Assembly: GCF_009928425.1 (NCBI RefSeq) | Contig: NZ_JAABNS010000001.1 | Span: 682,001 to 746,000 of the forward strand | DNA: 64,000 bases | Direction of reading: 5' to 3' | Source of the DNA: Pseudarthrobacter sp. ATCC 49987 | GTDB lineage: Bacteria > Actinomycetota > Actinomycetes > Actinomycetales > Micrococcaceae | In this document: in pieces, positions 37,115 to 45,872 of the stretch | Position numbering within the stretch: position 1 is the first letter of the stretch | How the letters are laid out: each line of letters begins with the position of its first letter | Notes under the pieces: model-generated | Database searches by the model: none | The model's input: the letters and a program-made list of their open reading frames with translations, nothing else | What the model was told of the DNA's origin: nothing | Position numbers and translations under genes: made by a program

Positions 37115-38527
37115 CTACTGCCTCCCGCGCCAGAGCTCCTGCAGTTCCGGAAATGCGTCCTCGTACCCGGCCAGCAGTTTTCCCGCGAGGTCCCCGGAGC
37201 CGACCAGCGGGTGCCCGGCGAAGGCCGCCAGGGCCGCGTCCCGCCGCCCGGCCCCCGTTGACCCGGCATCCCGGCTGGTGGCCGTCACGACGAGCCGTTC
37301 GACGTCCTTGACCTGCCGCAGCAGCGCAAGTTGCGCCAGTGCCGGGCGTTCCTGCCGCAGGGGGGTAACTCCGTCGGGCGTCACCTGGCAGGGGACCTCG
37401 ACGACGGCGTCCGCCGGCAGCCCCGGAATGGCCGGGTCGCCCGCGCCGGATTGGCCGGTGCTGTTGGGGGTGTTCAGGATCAGCTCCGCCGGGCCGCCGC
37501 CGGAGAGGGCGCGCATGACGGCGAGGGCGACCCGTTCGTAGCCGCCGCCGGCCAGATCCGTTTCATCCCGGCGCTCGCCGGCGGCCCGGGCTTCGGCGAG
37601 ATAGCCCTCCTCGCGGGACCGGCGGGCGGCATCCCACAGGGGGTAGGCCTCCGGACCGGCGGCCGCGAGCTGGGGATAGAGCTCGGACTGCTGCCGGTCG
37701 ATGGACTCGCCGCGTGTCGTGGCGGCGGACCGGATGCCGGCCAGGGCACGTTCGGTCTCGTAGTAGTAATAGAGGTATTCATTCGGCAGGCACCCCAGGT
37801 CAGCGAGGAAGGGCTGCGGAAACAGCCGGCCTTCCTCGAAGCCGGCCAGGGCGCCGGCGTCGGCCAGCAGCCCGGGCAGCCTGTCCCTGCCCCCGGACTC
37901 CAGCCGGTACAGCCAGCCGAGATGGTTCAGGCCGTAGTACCCGACGCCGTCGAGCGTTCCCTCGGGCAGCACGACGCCGGCGGCGAGTGCCGCCCGGTGC
38001 ACCAGCCCGCTGGCCGAATCGCAGATGCCGACCACGTTGCGGCCGAGCACCGGAACCAGGGCCTCGGTGACCATGCCCGCCGGGTTCGTGAAGTTCAGCA
38101 GCCACGCATCGGGGCAGTAGCGGCGCATGTGGGCAGCGAGGTCCAGCATGCGGGGGATGGAGCGCAGCGCGTAGGAGATGCCGCTGGCCCCCGTGGTCTC
38201 CTGGCCCAGGAGGCCCAGGTCCAGGGCCACCCGTTCGTCCGCGATGCGGCCAGCTGTCCCGCCGGGGCGGATCGCGGCGAAGACGAGGTCCGTGCCGCGC
38301 AGCGCCTCGGCCAGGGATGTGGTGGCCCGGACGGCGGGAAGGGCGGCGGCGCGGGGCGCGTCCTGTTCTGCGAACGAGGCCAGCACCGCGTTAATGGCGG
38401 CGAGGCGGCCGGGGTCGACGTCGTACAGCACCAGCTCCCGGACCAGTCCGGCGAAGGGTCCCGCGCAGAGCGCCCGGTAGACCAGCGGTACCCGGAATCC
38501 GCCGCCCCCGGCAATCATCAGCCGCAT
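37115..38527 (-). CDS. GH4 family 6-phospho-glycosidase
   Basis: NAD- and metal-dependent glycoside hydrolase family 4, 470 aa. It has the N-terminal Rossmann motif IAGGGGFRVPLVYRAL, VFAAIRPGG, NFTNPAGMVTEAL, GICDSASG (metal-binding Cys) and YYGLNHLGWLYRL (metal-binding His). The best match by memory is 6-phospho-beta-glucosidase, but GH4 specificity cannot be read from motifs alone. It is divergent from a PfkB kinase gene 81 bp away, so the pair may handle a phosphorylated sugar. The start ATG lies 6 nt after TAGACT. Confidence 0.88.
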   Translation of the reverse strand: MRLMIAGGGGFRVPLVYRALCAGPFAGLVRELVLYDVDPGRLAAINAVLASFAEQDAPRAAALPAVRATTSLAEALRGTDLVFAAIRPGGTAGRIADERVALDLGLLGQETTGASGISYALRSIPRMLDLAAHMRRYCPDAWLLNFTNPAGMVTEALVPVLGRNVVGICDSASGLVHRAALAAGVVLPEGTLDGVGYYGLNHLGWLYRLESGGRDRLPGLLADAGALAGFEEGRLFPQPFLADLGCLPNEYLYYYYETERALAGIRSAATTRGESIDRQQSELYPQLAAAGPEAYPLWDAARRSREEGYLAEARAAGERRDETDLAGGGYERVALAVMRALSGGGPAELILNTPNSTGQSGAGDPAIPGLPADAVVEVPCQVTPDGVTPLRQERPALAQLALLRQVKDVERLVVTATSRDAGSTGAGRRDAALAAFAGHPLVGSGDLAGKLLAGYEDAFPELQELWRGRQ

Positions 38528-38533
38528 GCCGAC

Positions 38534-38539
38534 AGTCTA
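38534..38539 (-). promoter_or_regulatory. -10 box of the GH4 gene (leaderless)
   Basis: Minus-strand TAGACT, six bases (GTCGGC), then ATG at 38527. No Shine-Dalgarno. Confidence 0.55.
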
Positions 38540-38596
38540 TGCACACCGGCCCCGTCCGGGCCCGGCGCACGCCTTTCCAGCGGTTCCGGGACGGCG

Positions 38597-38602
38597 TAGG
38601 GT
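38597..38602 (+). promoter_or_regulatory. -10 box of the PfkB gene (leaderless)
   Basis: TAGGGT, six bases (GCATAC), then ATG at 38609. It is back to back with the GH4 -10 box, 57 bp apart. Confidence 0.55.
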
Positions 38603-38608
38603 GCATAC

Positions 38609-39700
38609 ATGGACGCGATACCGACGCGGCGTTTCGATCCGCTTTCCGCCGTCCGTACCCCGGCGGGGGAGGGCTTCGATCTGCTGCTGACCGGGACCGT
38701 CTTCCAGGACATCATCTTCACCGGACTGCCGCACGCCCCTGTCGCCGGAACCGAGATCTGGAGCGACGGGATGGGCAGCTGCCCCGGAGGCGTGGCCAAC
38801 CAGGCCATCGCTGCGGCCCGGCTGGGGCTGCGGACCGGGCTGGCGGCCGCATTCGGCGACGACGGCTATGGCGACTACAACTGGAAGATCCTGGCCGGAC
38901 AGGAGCACGTGGACCTGTCCCTGTCCCGGCGGGTCGCCGGCTGGCACTCCCCGGTTACGGTGTCCCTCAGCGTGGAGCACGACCGGTCCATGGTGACGCA
39001 CGGCCACCCGGCCCCGGTGAGCTCCAGTGAACTGGTCGGCTGTCCTCCGCCGGCGCTCGCGGCCGTTGCTGAGCTTGGTGAGGAGCTGGAGCCGTGGGCG
39101 CTCGACGCCTACAAGGCCGGGGTGCGGCTGTTCGGCGACGTCGGCTGGGATCCCACCGGCGCCTGGTCCTCCTCCCGGCTGGACAACCTCCAGTACTTCC
39201 ACGCTTTTATGCCGAACCAGCACGAGGCGATGGCCTTCACTGGGCACGACAATCCGTGGGCGGCCCTCTACACTCTGGCAGACAAGGTGCCGGTCGCCGT
39301 CGTGACCCTCGGGCCGCAGGGGGCCATGGCCGTGGACTCCCTGACCGGCGAAGAGGAGTGGGTGCCGTCGTTGCCCGTGTCCGCGTACGATCCGACCGGC
39401 GCGGGGGACTGCTTCGGCGCTGCCTTCATCGTCGGCTGCCTGGCCGGCTGGCCGCTCGGTGACCGGCTGCGGTTCGCCAATCTCTGCGCAGCCCTGGCCG
39501 TTCAGGAGGTCGGCGGCTCGCTGGCCGCACCCGGTTGGGGCGACATCGCCGACTGGTGGCAGCGGGCCAACGCCCGGAAGGAACGGCAGAGCAGCCAGTG
39601 GCTTCGGCGGTACCGCTTCCTCGAGGACATCATCCGTGATGTTCCGCAGGAAGCGCAAAGGCGGGCGACGGCGACCATCGCGCACCTTTCAGACGCGTAG
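38609..39700 (+). CDS. PfkB family carbohydrate kinase
   Basis: Ribokinase-like sugar kinase, 363 aa. N-terminal PfkB region with GSCPGGVANQAIAAARLG; C-terminal catalytic signature DPTGAGDCFGAAFIVG with the catalytic Asp. Between them are the FMPNQHEAMAFTG and VVTLGPQGAMAV segments. The C-terminus after about 320 is basic and helical and looks like an extra extension. The substrate is unknown; the divergent GH4 enzyme suggests a shared sugar pathway. Leaderless start. Confidence 0.88.
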   Translation: MDAIPTRRFDPLSAVRTPAGEGFDLLLTGTVFQDIIFTGLPHAPVAGTEIWSDGMGSCPGGVANQAIAAARLGLRTGLAAAFGDDGYGDYNWKILAGQEHVDLSLSRRVAGWHSPVTVSLSVEHDRSMVTHGHPAPVSSSELVGCPPPALAAVAELGEELEPWALDAYKAGVRLFGDVGWDPTGAWSSSRLDNLQYFHAFMPNQHEAMAFTGHDNPWAALYTLADKVPVAVVTLGPQGAMAVDSLTGEEEWVPSLPVSAYDPTGAGDCFGAAFIVGCLAGWPLGDRLRFANLCAALAVQEVGGSLAAPGWGDIADWWQRANARKERQSSQWLRRYRFLEDIIRDVPQEAQRRATATIAHLSDA

Positions 39701-39726
39701 ACGGAGTCCGTGCGCGGCGCCCCTCC

Positions 39727-40087
39727 CGCTGGACATGCCCTCCGCTCAGGTCCGGGAATGGACATGATGCCGTTGTGCCCAGTCGTGGGCGCGGGCACTG
39801 AGCATGTCCCTCGCTCGGGTGGCTCGGGTGGGCGGGGATGTGCATCACTCCTGGACCTGTTGGCCGCTGGACATGCCCTCCGCTCAGGTCAGGGATTGGA
39901 CATAGTGCCGTTGTGCCCAGTCGTGGGCGCGGGCACTGAGCATGTCCCTCGCTCGGGCGGCTCGGGTGGGCGGGGAGTGCATCACTCCTGGACCTGTGGC
40001 CGCTGGACATGCCCTCCGCTCAGGTCAGGGATTGGACAGAATGCCGTTGTGCCCAGTCGTGGGCGCGGGCACTGAGCATGTCCCTCG
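39727..40087. repeat. 137-bp tandem repeat, about 2.6 copies
   Basis: This 456-bp gap between pfkB and alr is filled by a tandem repeat: copy 1 at 39727-39864 (138 bp), copy 2 at 39865-40000 (136 bp), and partial copy 3 at 40001-40087. Each unit holds GGACATGC with its complement GCATGTCC, and an inner GTGCCC/GGGCAC hairpin, so every unit can fold. Copies differ by a few substitutions and two or three small indels. The open frames running through it are repeat artefacts, not genes. The remaining 69 bp before alr carry the alr promoter. Confidence 0.95.
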
Positions 40088-40144
40088 GGGAGGGAGTGCC
40101 AGGCGGCCGCGGCGCCCGAATTAAGCCGCATGCCCAGCCGCCCC

Positions 40145-40150
40145 TAGAAT
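40145..40150 (+). promoter_or_regulatory. -10 box of alr (leaderless)
   Basis: TAGAAT, six bases (CGTTAA), then the GTG start at 40157. It is the closest match to consensus among the leaderless promoters here. Confidence 0.6.
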
Positions 40151-40156
40151 CGTTAA

Positions 40157-41377
40157 GTGACTTACCCAGCAGCAACAGGTGACTTCCGGCCCGACCCGGC
40201 GGTTCAGCCGGCCTACGCCGAGGAACGATCAGCAGTTATCGACCTTGAAGCCATCCGGCACAACGTCCGACGCCTGGCGGCTGTGGCATCACCGGCGCAG
40301 GTCATGGCGGTGGTCAAGGCCGATGCCTACGGCCACGGCGCTGTTCCCGTGGCTCGCGCGGCCCTCGGCGCCGGCGCGAACTGGCTGGGGACCGCGCACA
40401 TTTCCGAGGCGCTGGCCCTGCGCGCCGCCGGTATTGACGCCCCTCTGCTGGCCTGGCTGCACACCCCGGAGAGCAACTTCGCGGCTGCCGTGGCTGCCGG
40501 GATCGACATCGGTTGCTCGGGCTGGGAACTGGAACGCATCGTGGCGGCCGCCCGGGAGCAGGAACGGCCGGCCCGTGTGCACCTCAAAGTGGATACCGGG
40601 CTGGGCCGCAACGGGGCGACCCTGGCTGCCTGGGACGGCCTCGTCGGCGAAGCCATGGAATATCAGGACCAGGGCCTGCTGCGGGTGGTGGGCATCTTCT
40701 CCCACCTGGCCGTCGCCGACGAACCCGAGCGCCCGGAAACTGACGAACAGCTCGCAGCCTTCCGCGAAGCCCTGGCCATCGCCCGGGACGCCGGCGTGGA
40801 TCCCGAGGTGCGGCACCTCGCCAACACCCCGGCCACACTGTCCCGCCCCGACACGCACTTTGACCTGGTCCGCGTCGGGCTCGGCCTCTACGGACTGTCG
40901 CCGTTCGACGGGCAGAGCTCGGGGGAGCTGGGCCTGCGCCCCGCCATGACCGTCCGCACGGTCGTTGCGCACTGCAAGGATGTGCCTGCCGGCCAGGGCG
41001 TCTCCTACGGGCTGAACTACCGCACCGGCGGTGTCAGCACGCTGGGGCTGATCCCGCTGGGCTACGCCGACGGCGTCCCGCGGATCGCCACCGGCGGACC
41101 GGTCCGGGTCGACGGCGTGAACTACCCCGTGGTGGGACGCATCGCGATGGACCAGATGGTCATCGACCTGGGTCCGCTCAGTGTGGCGGCCGGCGGGCGC
41201 AGCGTCCTCGGCGCCGAGGCGGTGCTGTTCGGCAACGGTGACGACGGCGGCCCCACCGCAGAGGACTGGGCCCGTGCGGCCGGGACCAACAACTATGAGA
41301 TCGTCACGCGGATCAGTCCCAGGGTGCCGCGCCGCTACATCAATGAAGAACCCGCACGCGACGGGTCGCGGCCGTGA
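40157..41377 (+). CDS. alr: Alanine racemase
   Basis: PLP enzyme making D-alanine for peptidoglycan, 406 aa. The PLP lysine motif VMAVVKADAYGHGA places Lys at about 54; the second catalytic Tyr is in GVSYGLNYRT; the C-terminal domain has GYADGVPR and GRIAMDQMVIDL. The first 20 residues are an extra N-terminal stretch relative to short homologues. It starts the alr-tsaE-tsaB-rimI-tsaD operon, overlapping tsaE by 4 bp. Confidence 0.96.
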   Translation: MTYPAATGDFRPDPAVQPAYAEERSAVIDLEAIRHNVRRLAAVASPAQVMAVVKADAYGHGAVPVARAALGAGANWLGTAHISEALALRAAGIDAPLLAWLHTPESNFAAAVAAGIDIGCSGWELERIVAAAREQERPARVHLKVDTGLGRNGATLAAWDGLVGEAMEYQDQGLLRVVGIFSHLAVADEPERPETDEQLAAFREALAIARDAGVDPEVRHLANTPATLSRPDTHFDLVRVGLGLYGLSPFDGQSSGELGLRPAMTVRTVVAHCKDVPAGQGVSYGLNYRTGGVSTLGLIPLGYADGVPRIATGGPVRVDGVNYPVVGRIAMDQMVIDLGPLSVAAGGRSVLGAEAVLFGNGDDGGPTAEDWARAAGTNNYEIVTRISPRVPRRYINEEPARDGSRP

Positions 41378-42054
41378 GCGCGCCAGCCTGGGAACGGACC
41401 CTGGACGTCCGGACCGCCGACGAAACCCACGCCCTTGCGGCCGTCCTCGGCGCCCAGCTCAGGGCCGGCGACCTGCTGGTCCTCACCGGCGAGCTCGGAG
41501 CGGGAAAGACCACCTTCACCCAGGGCCTCGGGGAGGGCCTGGGGGTCCGCGCCGGGATCATCTCGCCGACCTTCGTGCTGGTCCGCATCCACCCCAACCT
41601 GCCCGACGGCCCCCGGCCGGGCGGCCCGGACCTGGTGCACGTTGACGCCTACCGGCTGGGTTCGGCCTCGGAAATCGACGACATCGACCTGGAAAACACC
41701 ATGGACAGCGCGGTGACGGTCGTGGAATGGGGCCGCGGCCGGGTGGAGCACCTGAGCGAGAGCCGGCTCGAGGTGGACCTGGTCCGCAGCCTGGGCGGCA
41801 CCCCCGGCACCCCCGGCGCAGCTGCCGCAACCGGCGACGGCGATGGCGACGGCGATGGCGACGGCGCCGCTGCCGCCTCCGCCGCACCCGAAACCGCCAC
41901 CCTCTCGCCGGGAACCCTCGATTTCGACACCGGGGACGACGACGAACCCCGCACGATCGTGATCCGCGGTTTCGGTCCCCGCTGGCTGGATCCCCCCGTC
42001 CTGCCCGCGAGGACCGCAACCACGCCCGCGCCCCTTACCCCGGAAGGGAACTGA
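41374..42054 (+). CDS. tsaE: tRNA t6A synthesis ATPase TsaE, with extension
   Basis: Small ATPase needed with TsaB and TsaD to make N6-threonylcarbamoyl-adenosine at A37 of ANN-decoding tRNAs. It has Walker A GELGAGKTTFTQGL, LVHVDAYRL and the conserved VVEWGRG. At 226 aa it is longer than the usual 150-160. The excess lies after the core and includes a perfect Gly-Asp run (about residues 153-164) encoded by a GACGGCGATGGC repeat, then an Ala-rich stretch. Overlaps alr and tsaB. Confidence 0.93.
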   Translation: MSAPAWERTLDVRTADETHALAAVLGAQLRAGDLLVLTGELGAGKTTFTQGLGEGLGVRAGIISPTFVLVRIHPNLPDGPRPGGPDLVHVDAYRLGSASEIDDIDLENTMDSAVTVVEWGRGRVEHLSESRLEVDLVRSLGGTPGTPGAAAATGDGDGDGDGDGAAAASAAPETATLSPGTLDFDTGDDDEPRTIVIRGFGPRWLDPPVLPARTATTPAPLTPEGN

Positions 42055-42725
42055 TGCTGATCCTTGCCATCGACACCTCGGCCGTGGCCAGCGCCGCGCT
42101 CGTTTCCGATGACACCCCGGAATCCGTCGTGGCGAGCTTTGCCACCGAGGACACCCGGAGCCACGCCGAAGTACTGGCGCCGGGAATCGCGGCGCTCCTG
42201 GCCGAGGCCGGCCTCACCGGCGCGGACGTCGACGCCGTCGTCACCGGGGTGGGGCCCGGCCCCTTCACCGGCCTGCGCTCGGGGATCGTCACGGCCCGCA
42301 CCCTCTCGTTCGTCTGGGGCAAACCTCTCTACGGCCTCATGAGCCTGGACGCCATCGCCTTGGAGGTGGCGGAGTCCACGGACGCGGCGCCCGAGTTCAT
42401 CGTCGCCACCGATGCCCGGCGCAAAGAGGTCTACTGGGCCCGGTATGCCCTCAGCACTGGCCAGCTGCCCCAGCTGCTGGACGGCCCGCACGTCGGCTTC
42501 GCCGCGGAACTTCCCGAGCTTCCGGTCTACGGCGCCGGCGCCGGCCTGTATGCCGACGTCGTCAAGGCCGTCCCGGAATTCAGCTCCCGCCAGCCGGAGG
42601 CCCTCTCGCTGGGCCAGTTCGCCCTCGCACGGCTCGCGGCAGGGGAACAGCTGCTCGATTCCACCCCGCTCTACCTGCGCGAGTCCGACGCCCAGGTCCC
42701 CGGCCCGCGGAAGCGGGCGCTGTGA
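42054..42725 (+). CDS. tsaB: tRNA t6A synthesis protein TsaB
   Basis: TsaB partner of TsaD, 223 aa. ASKHA-type N-terminus MLILAIDTSAVASAALV, then HAEVLAPGI, VTGVGPGPFTGLRSGI and ATDARRKEVYWARY, which are diagnostic of TsaB (YeaZ). It scaffolds TsaD and TsaE. Its ATG overlaps the tsaE stop by one base (TGATG); the true start is internal to a longer open frame. Its stop overlaps rimI (GTGA). Confidence 0.95.
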   Translation: MLILAIDTSAVASAALVSDDTPESVVASFATEDTRSHAEVLAPGIAALLAEAGLTGADVDAVVTGVGPGPFTGLRSGIVTARTLSFVWGKPLYGLMSLDAIALEVAESTDAAPEFIVATDARRKEVYWARYALSTGQLPQLLDGPHVGFAAELPELPVYGAGAGLYADVVKAVPEFSSRQPEALSLGQFALARLAAGEQLLDSTPLYLRESDAQVPGPRKRAL

Positions 42726-43270
42726 ACACGGGGTCCGCAGGACCGAACACAGGACAGAATGCAGGACCGGCGGGGCTTCCCGGCGGTGTGACACTCCGGG
42801 ACATGACCGCTGCGGACATCCCCGCGGTGCATGAGCTGGAGTGCCGGCTGTTCCCGGTGGACGCCTGGCCCATGCAGATGTTCGTCGCCGAGCTGGCGCA
42901 GGCCGACACCCGGCGCTACCTCGTGGCCGAGCGTGCCGGTCAGATCGTCGGCTACGCCGGGCTGATGTGCATCGAGCCGATCGCGGATGTCCAGACCATC
43001 GCCGTCGTGCCGGAGCAGGAAGGCAAGGGGATAGGGTCGGCGCTCCTCACCGAACTCATCCGGGAAAGCCGGCAGCGGCGTGCCGAGGACGTGCTCCTGG
43101 AGGTCCGGGCCGACAACCCCCGCGCCCAGCAGCTCTACCGCCGCTACGGATTCGAACAGATCCACGTCCGGCCCCGCTACTACCGCGACGGCGTCGACGC
43201 GCTGATCATGCGGCTCCGGCTCGGCACCACCCACCCCCACACCGCGCCCAGGGAAGCAGACCACCCATGA
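42722..43270 (+). CDS. rimI: Ribosomal-protein-S18-alanine N-acetyltransferase
   Basis: GNAT enzyme, 182 aa. Core from about residue 22: [18 protein letters not shown], the acetyl-CoA motif [14 protein letters not shown], and [18 protein letters not shown]. Position between tsaB and tsaD is the usual one for rimI. The first 20 residues (Gly/Asn/Pro-rich) are probably disordered. GTG start overlapping tsaB by 4 bp; the end overlaps tsaD (ATGA). Substrate preference in actinobacteria may be broader than S18. Confidence 0.9.
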   Translation: MNTGSAGPNTGQNAGPAGLPGGVTLRDMTAADIPAVHELECRLFPVDAWPMQMFVAELAQADTRRYLVAERAGQIVGYAGLMCIEPIADVQTIAVVPEQEGKGIGSALLTELIRESRQRRAEDVLLEVRADNPRAQQLYRRYGFEQIHVRPRYYRDGVDALIMRLRLGTTHPHTAPREADHP

Positions 43271-44382
43271 ACAGCACCCAGCACGCCCGGCCGCTGGTCC
43301 TGGGCATCGAATCCTCCTGCGACGAGACCGGCGTCGGGATTGTCCGCGGGACGCAGCTGCTGACAAATACTGTGTCCTCCTCCATGGACGAACACGTCCG
43401 CTTCGGCGGCGTCATTCCCGAGATCGCCTCCCGCGCCCACCTGGACGCCTTCGTCCCCACCCTCCGCGAGGCGCTGGCCGAGGCCGGGGTGACGCTGGAG
43501 GACATCGACGCGATCTCCGTCACGTCCGGTCCAGGGCTGGCGGGAGCACTGATGGTGGGTGTCTGCGCGGCCAAGGCGCTCGCCGTTGCCACCGGCAAAC
43601 CGCTCTACGCCATCAACCACCTCGTGGCGCACGTGGGCGTCGGGTTGCTCCAGACGGACGACGGCGGCCCGGCCTTCGCCGGCACCCCGCGGGCGAACGC
43701 CCTGCCGGAAAACTTGGGCGCCCTGCTGGTCTCCGGCGGCCACACCGAAATCCTGCGGATCCGGAACATCACCGGAGACGTTGAGCTGCTCGGGTCCACC
43801 ATCGACGATGCCGCCGGAGAGGCCTACGACAAGGTGGCGCGGCTCCTGGGCCTGGGCTATCCGGGCGGCCCGGCCATCGACAAGCTGGCACGCACCGGCA
43901 ACGCCAAGGCGATCCGCTTCCCGCGCGGCCTGAGCCAGCCCAAATACATGGGGACCGCGGACGAACCCGGCCCGCACCGCTACGACTGGTCATTCAGCGG
44001 ACTCAAGACCGCCGTCGCGCGCTGCGTGGAGCAATTCGAGGCCCGCGGCGAGACGGTGCCGGTGGCGGACATCGCCGCAGCCTTCCAGGAGGCTGTAGTG
44101 GACATCATTACGTCCAAAGCGGTGCTCGCCTGCCGGGAGAACGGCATCACCGAACTGCTGCTGGGCGGCGGCGTGGCAGCGAATTCACGGCTGCGCCAGC
44201 TCACAGAACAGCGCTGCAGCGCCGCCGGGATCCGGCTGACCGTCCCGCCGCTGGCCCTGTGCACGGACAACGGCGCCATGGTCGCTGCCCTCGGCGCCCA
44301 GCTCGTGATGGCCGGGATCGCGCCAAGCGGCATCGGCTTCGCACCGGATTCCTCGATGCCGGTCACTACCGTCTCGGCCTGA
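43267..44382 (+). CDS. tsaD: tRNA t6A threonylcarbamoyltransferase TsaD
   Basis: Transfers threonylcarbamoyl to tRNA A37. 371 aa, ASKHA fold. It has [15 protein letters not shown], the metal-binding NHLVAHVG motif with its His pair, [10 protein letters not shown], and [14 protein letters not shown] at 43267 overlaps rimI (ATGA). It ends the t6A operon; a palindromic repeat follows 18 bp later and probably acts as terminator. Confidence 0.97.
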   Translation: MNSTQHARPLVLGIESSCDETGVGIVRGTQLLTNTVSSSMDEHVRFGGVIPEIASRAHLDAFVPTLREALAEAGVTLEDIDAISVTSGPGLAGALMVGVCAAKALAVATGKPLYAINHLVAHVGVGLLQTDDGGPAFAGTPRANALPENLGALLVSGGHTEILRIRNITGDVELLGSTIDDAAGEAYDKVARLLGLGYPGGPAIDKLARTGNAKAIRFPRGLSQPKYMGTADEPGPHRYDWSFSGLKTAVARCVEQFEARGETVPVADIAAAFQEAVVDIITSKAVLACRENGITELLLGGGVAANSRLRQLTEQRCSAAGIRLTVPPLALCTDNGAMVAALGAQLVMAGIAPSGIGFAPDSSMPVTTVSA

Positions 44383-44400
44383 GGCGGTCCGCGTCGCTGG

Positions 44401-44467
44401 CCCAAGTAGCTGGCAGTTGCGGCCGTTTTGGGGGCTGAAAACGGCCTTTGCTGCCAGTCAGATGGGC
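44401..44467. repeat. REP-like palindrome, family 2, copy a
   Basis: 67-bp element beginning CCCAAGTAGCTGGCAG with an inner 9-bp stem GGCCGTTTT/AAAACGGCC and outer CTGGCAG/CTGCCAG pairing. It sits between the convergent tsaD and carboxylate-amine ligase genes and matches the element at 55717-55782 in length and design. Confidence 0.85.
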
Positions 44468-44493
44468 GCGCCTCGCGGAAGCAGAGGCGTGTC

Positions 44494-45645
44494 CTAGGCT
44501 TCGGGGCCCTTGCGCATCTGCTGGACCAGATCCAGTACGACGGCGCGCAGGTCGCCGCCGTGCTCTGCCGCCACGCGCCGCTGCCGCTGGTACCCGGCGC
44601 CGCGCTCGATGATCTTCAGGACGTCAGCCAACTCTGCAACGCAGTCCAGTTTGACGGCGACGGGTCCAAGCCGCGCGACCGTCTCGCGGATGTGGTCCGT
44701 GACGAGCTGTTCGTTGCCCTCGGCGTCGAGGATGATGATGGCGTCCAGCCCGTAGCGGGCGGCACGCCACTTGTTCTCCTGCACATGCCAGGGCGGCATG
44801 GTGGGGATGGTGCCGCCGTTGTCCAGCGTCGTGGAGAACTCGTCGACGAGGCACTGGGTCAGGGCGGCGATGGCGCCGACTTCCTCGAGCGTGGCCAGAC
44901 CGTCGCAGATGCGCATCTCGATGGTGCCGAAATGCGGGACGGGCCGGATGTCCCAGCGGATTTCGGAGAGTGAATCGATCACGCCGGTGGTGAACATGTC
45001 CTGGGCGTAGGACTCGAAGTCCTCCCAGGTGGCGAACTGGAACGGGAGGCCGGCGGTGGGCAGTTGCTGGAACATCAGGGCCCGCTGGGAGGCGTAACCG
45101 GTGTCCTCGCCGCCCCAGAACGGGCTGGAGGCGGAGAGCGCCTGGAAGTGCGGGAAATAGTCCACCAGGCCGTCCAGCACGGGAAGGACCTTGTCCCGGC
45201 TGTCCAGGCCGACATGCACGTGGACGCCGTAGATCACCATCTGGCGGCCCCACCACTGGGTGCGGTCAATGAGCTTGGCGTAACGCTCCTTGTCCGTCAC
45301 TGGCTGCAGCTGCGGGGGGCTGAAGGGGTGGCTGCCGGCGCAGAAGATTTCGACGCCCATCGGATCGGTGACGTCACGGACGGCGGCGAGGGAGCTGCTC
45401 AGGTCCGCTTTCGCTTCCGCCACGGTGTTGCAGATCCCGGTGACCAGCTCCACCGTGTTCAACAGCAACTCCTGCTTGATGTGCGGGTGCTCGTCGTCCT
45501 CGTTCAGCTCGGGATGCCTCGCAGCGACACCGCGGAGGACCTCTTTGGCCACGGAGGCCAGTTCCCCGGTTTCCGCATCCACGAGGGCGAGTTCCCATTC
45601 CACACCAAGAGTTGATTGCCTGGATGAAGCGAAATCAATCTTCAT
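44494..45645 (-). CDS. Carboxylate-amine ligase, GCS2/YbdK family
   Basis: Glutamate-cysteine-ligase-type enzyme, 383 aa. It has LGVEWELALVD at the N-terminus, the catalytic-site stretch VIYGVHVHVGLDSRDK, FGTIEMRICDG and ENKWRAARYG. YbdK proteins have weak gamma-glutamyl-cysteine ligase activity in vitro and an unsettled role. Since this organism makes mycothiol, glutathione synthesis is not expected to be its main function. AAGGGA precedes the ATG. Confidence 0.9.
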   Translation of the reverse strand: MKIDFASSRQSTLGVEWELALVDAETGELASVAKEVLRGVAARHPELNEDDEHPHIKQELLLNTVELVTGICNTVAEAKADLSSSLAAVRDVTDPMGVEIFCAGSHPFSPPQLQPVTDKERYAKLIDRTQWWGRQMVIYGVHVHVGLDSRDKVLPVLDGLVDYFPHFQALSASSPFWGGEDTGYASQRALMFQQLPTAGLPFQFATWEDFESYAQDMFTTGVIDSLSEIRWDIRPVPHFGTIEMRICDGLATLEEVGAIAALTQCLVDEFSTTLDNGGTIPTMPPWHVQENKWRAARYGLDAIIILDAEGNEQLVTDHIRETVARLGPVAVKLDCVAELADVLKIIERGAGYQRQRRVAAEHGGDLRAVVLDLVQQMRKGPEA

Positions 45646-45860
45646 GTGGTCCCTTCATTGTTTGGCTGTCCGTTTCCTGCCGGCGGCCAGCGTCATGGGC
45701 GGATTTGCCGGACAGTTGGCGGGGCAACGGTGGCTCAAGTCTAGTGCAGGAGCGGCATCGGCCCGGCGGAAGGATTGCTGCAAGAACGTGAAAGTGTTCA
45801 CAAAAGTACCCGGGATCGCGGCGCTGCGCGGGGGCGCCCGCCGTCGCGGCCGGCCTGGCG

Positions 45861-45866
45861 TTTAAT
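45861..45866 (+). promoter_or_regulatory. -10 box of the SdhL-like gene (leaderless)
   Basis: TTTAAT, six bases (GGAGGG), then GTG at 45873. The GGAGGG touches the start and is too close to be a Shine-Dalgarno. Confidence 0.5.
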
Positions 45867-45872
45867 GGAGGG

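Noticed and set aside
39727..40087. Possible CRISPR array
   Set aside because: Units are about 137 bp and directly contiguous, with no short repeat and variable spacer pattern and no cas genes nearby.
39710..40124. Open frames encoding repeated peptides after pfkB
   Set aside because: They arise because the DNA itself is a tandem repeat; there is no ribosome site, and the same repeat is open in several frames.
44401..44467. Integron attC site or transposon end
   Set aside because: No integrase or transposase is nearby, and the element recurs as a simple palindrome after guaB; REP-like is the better description.
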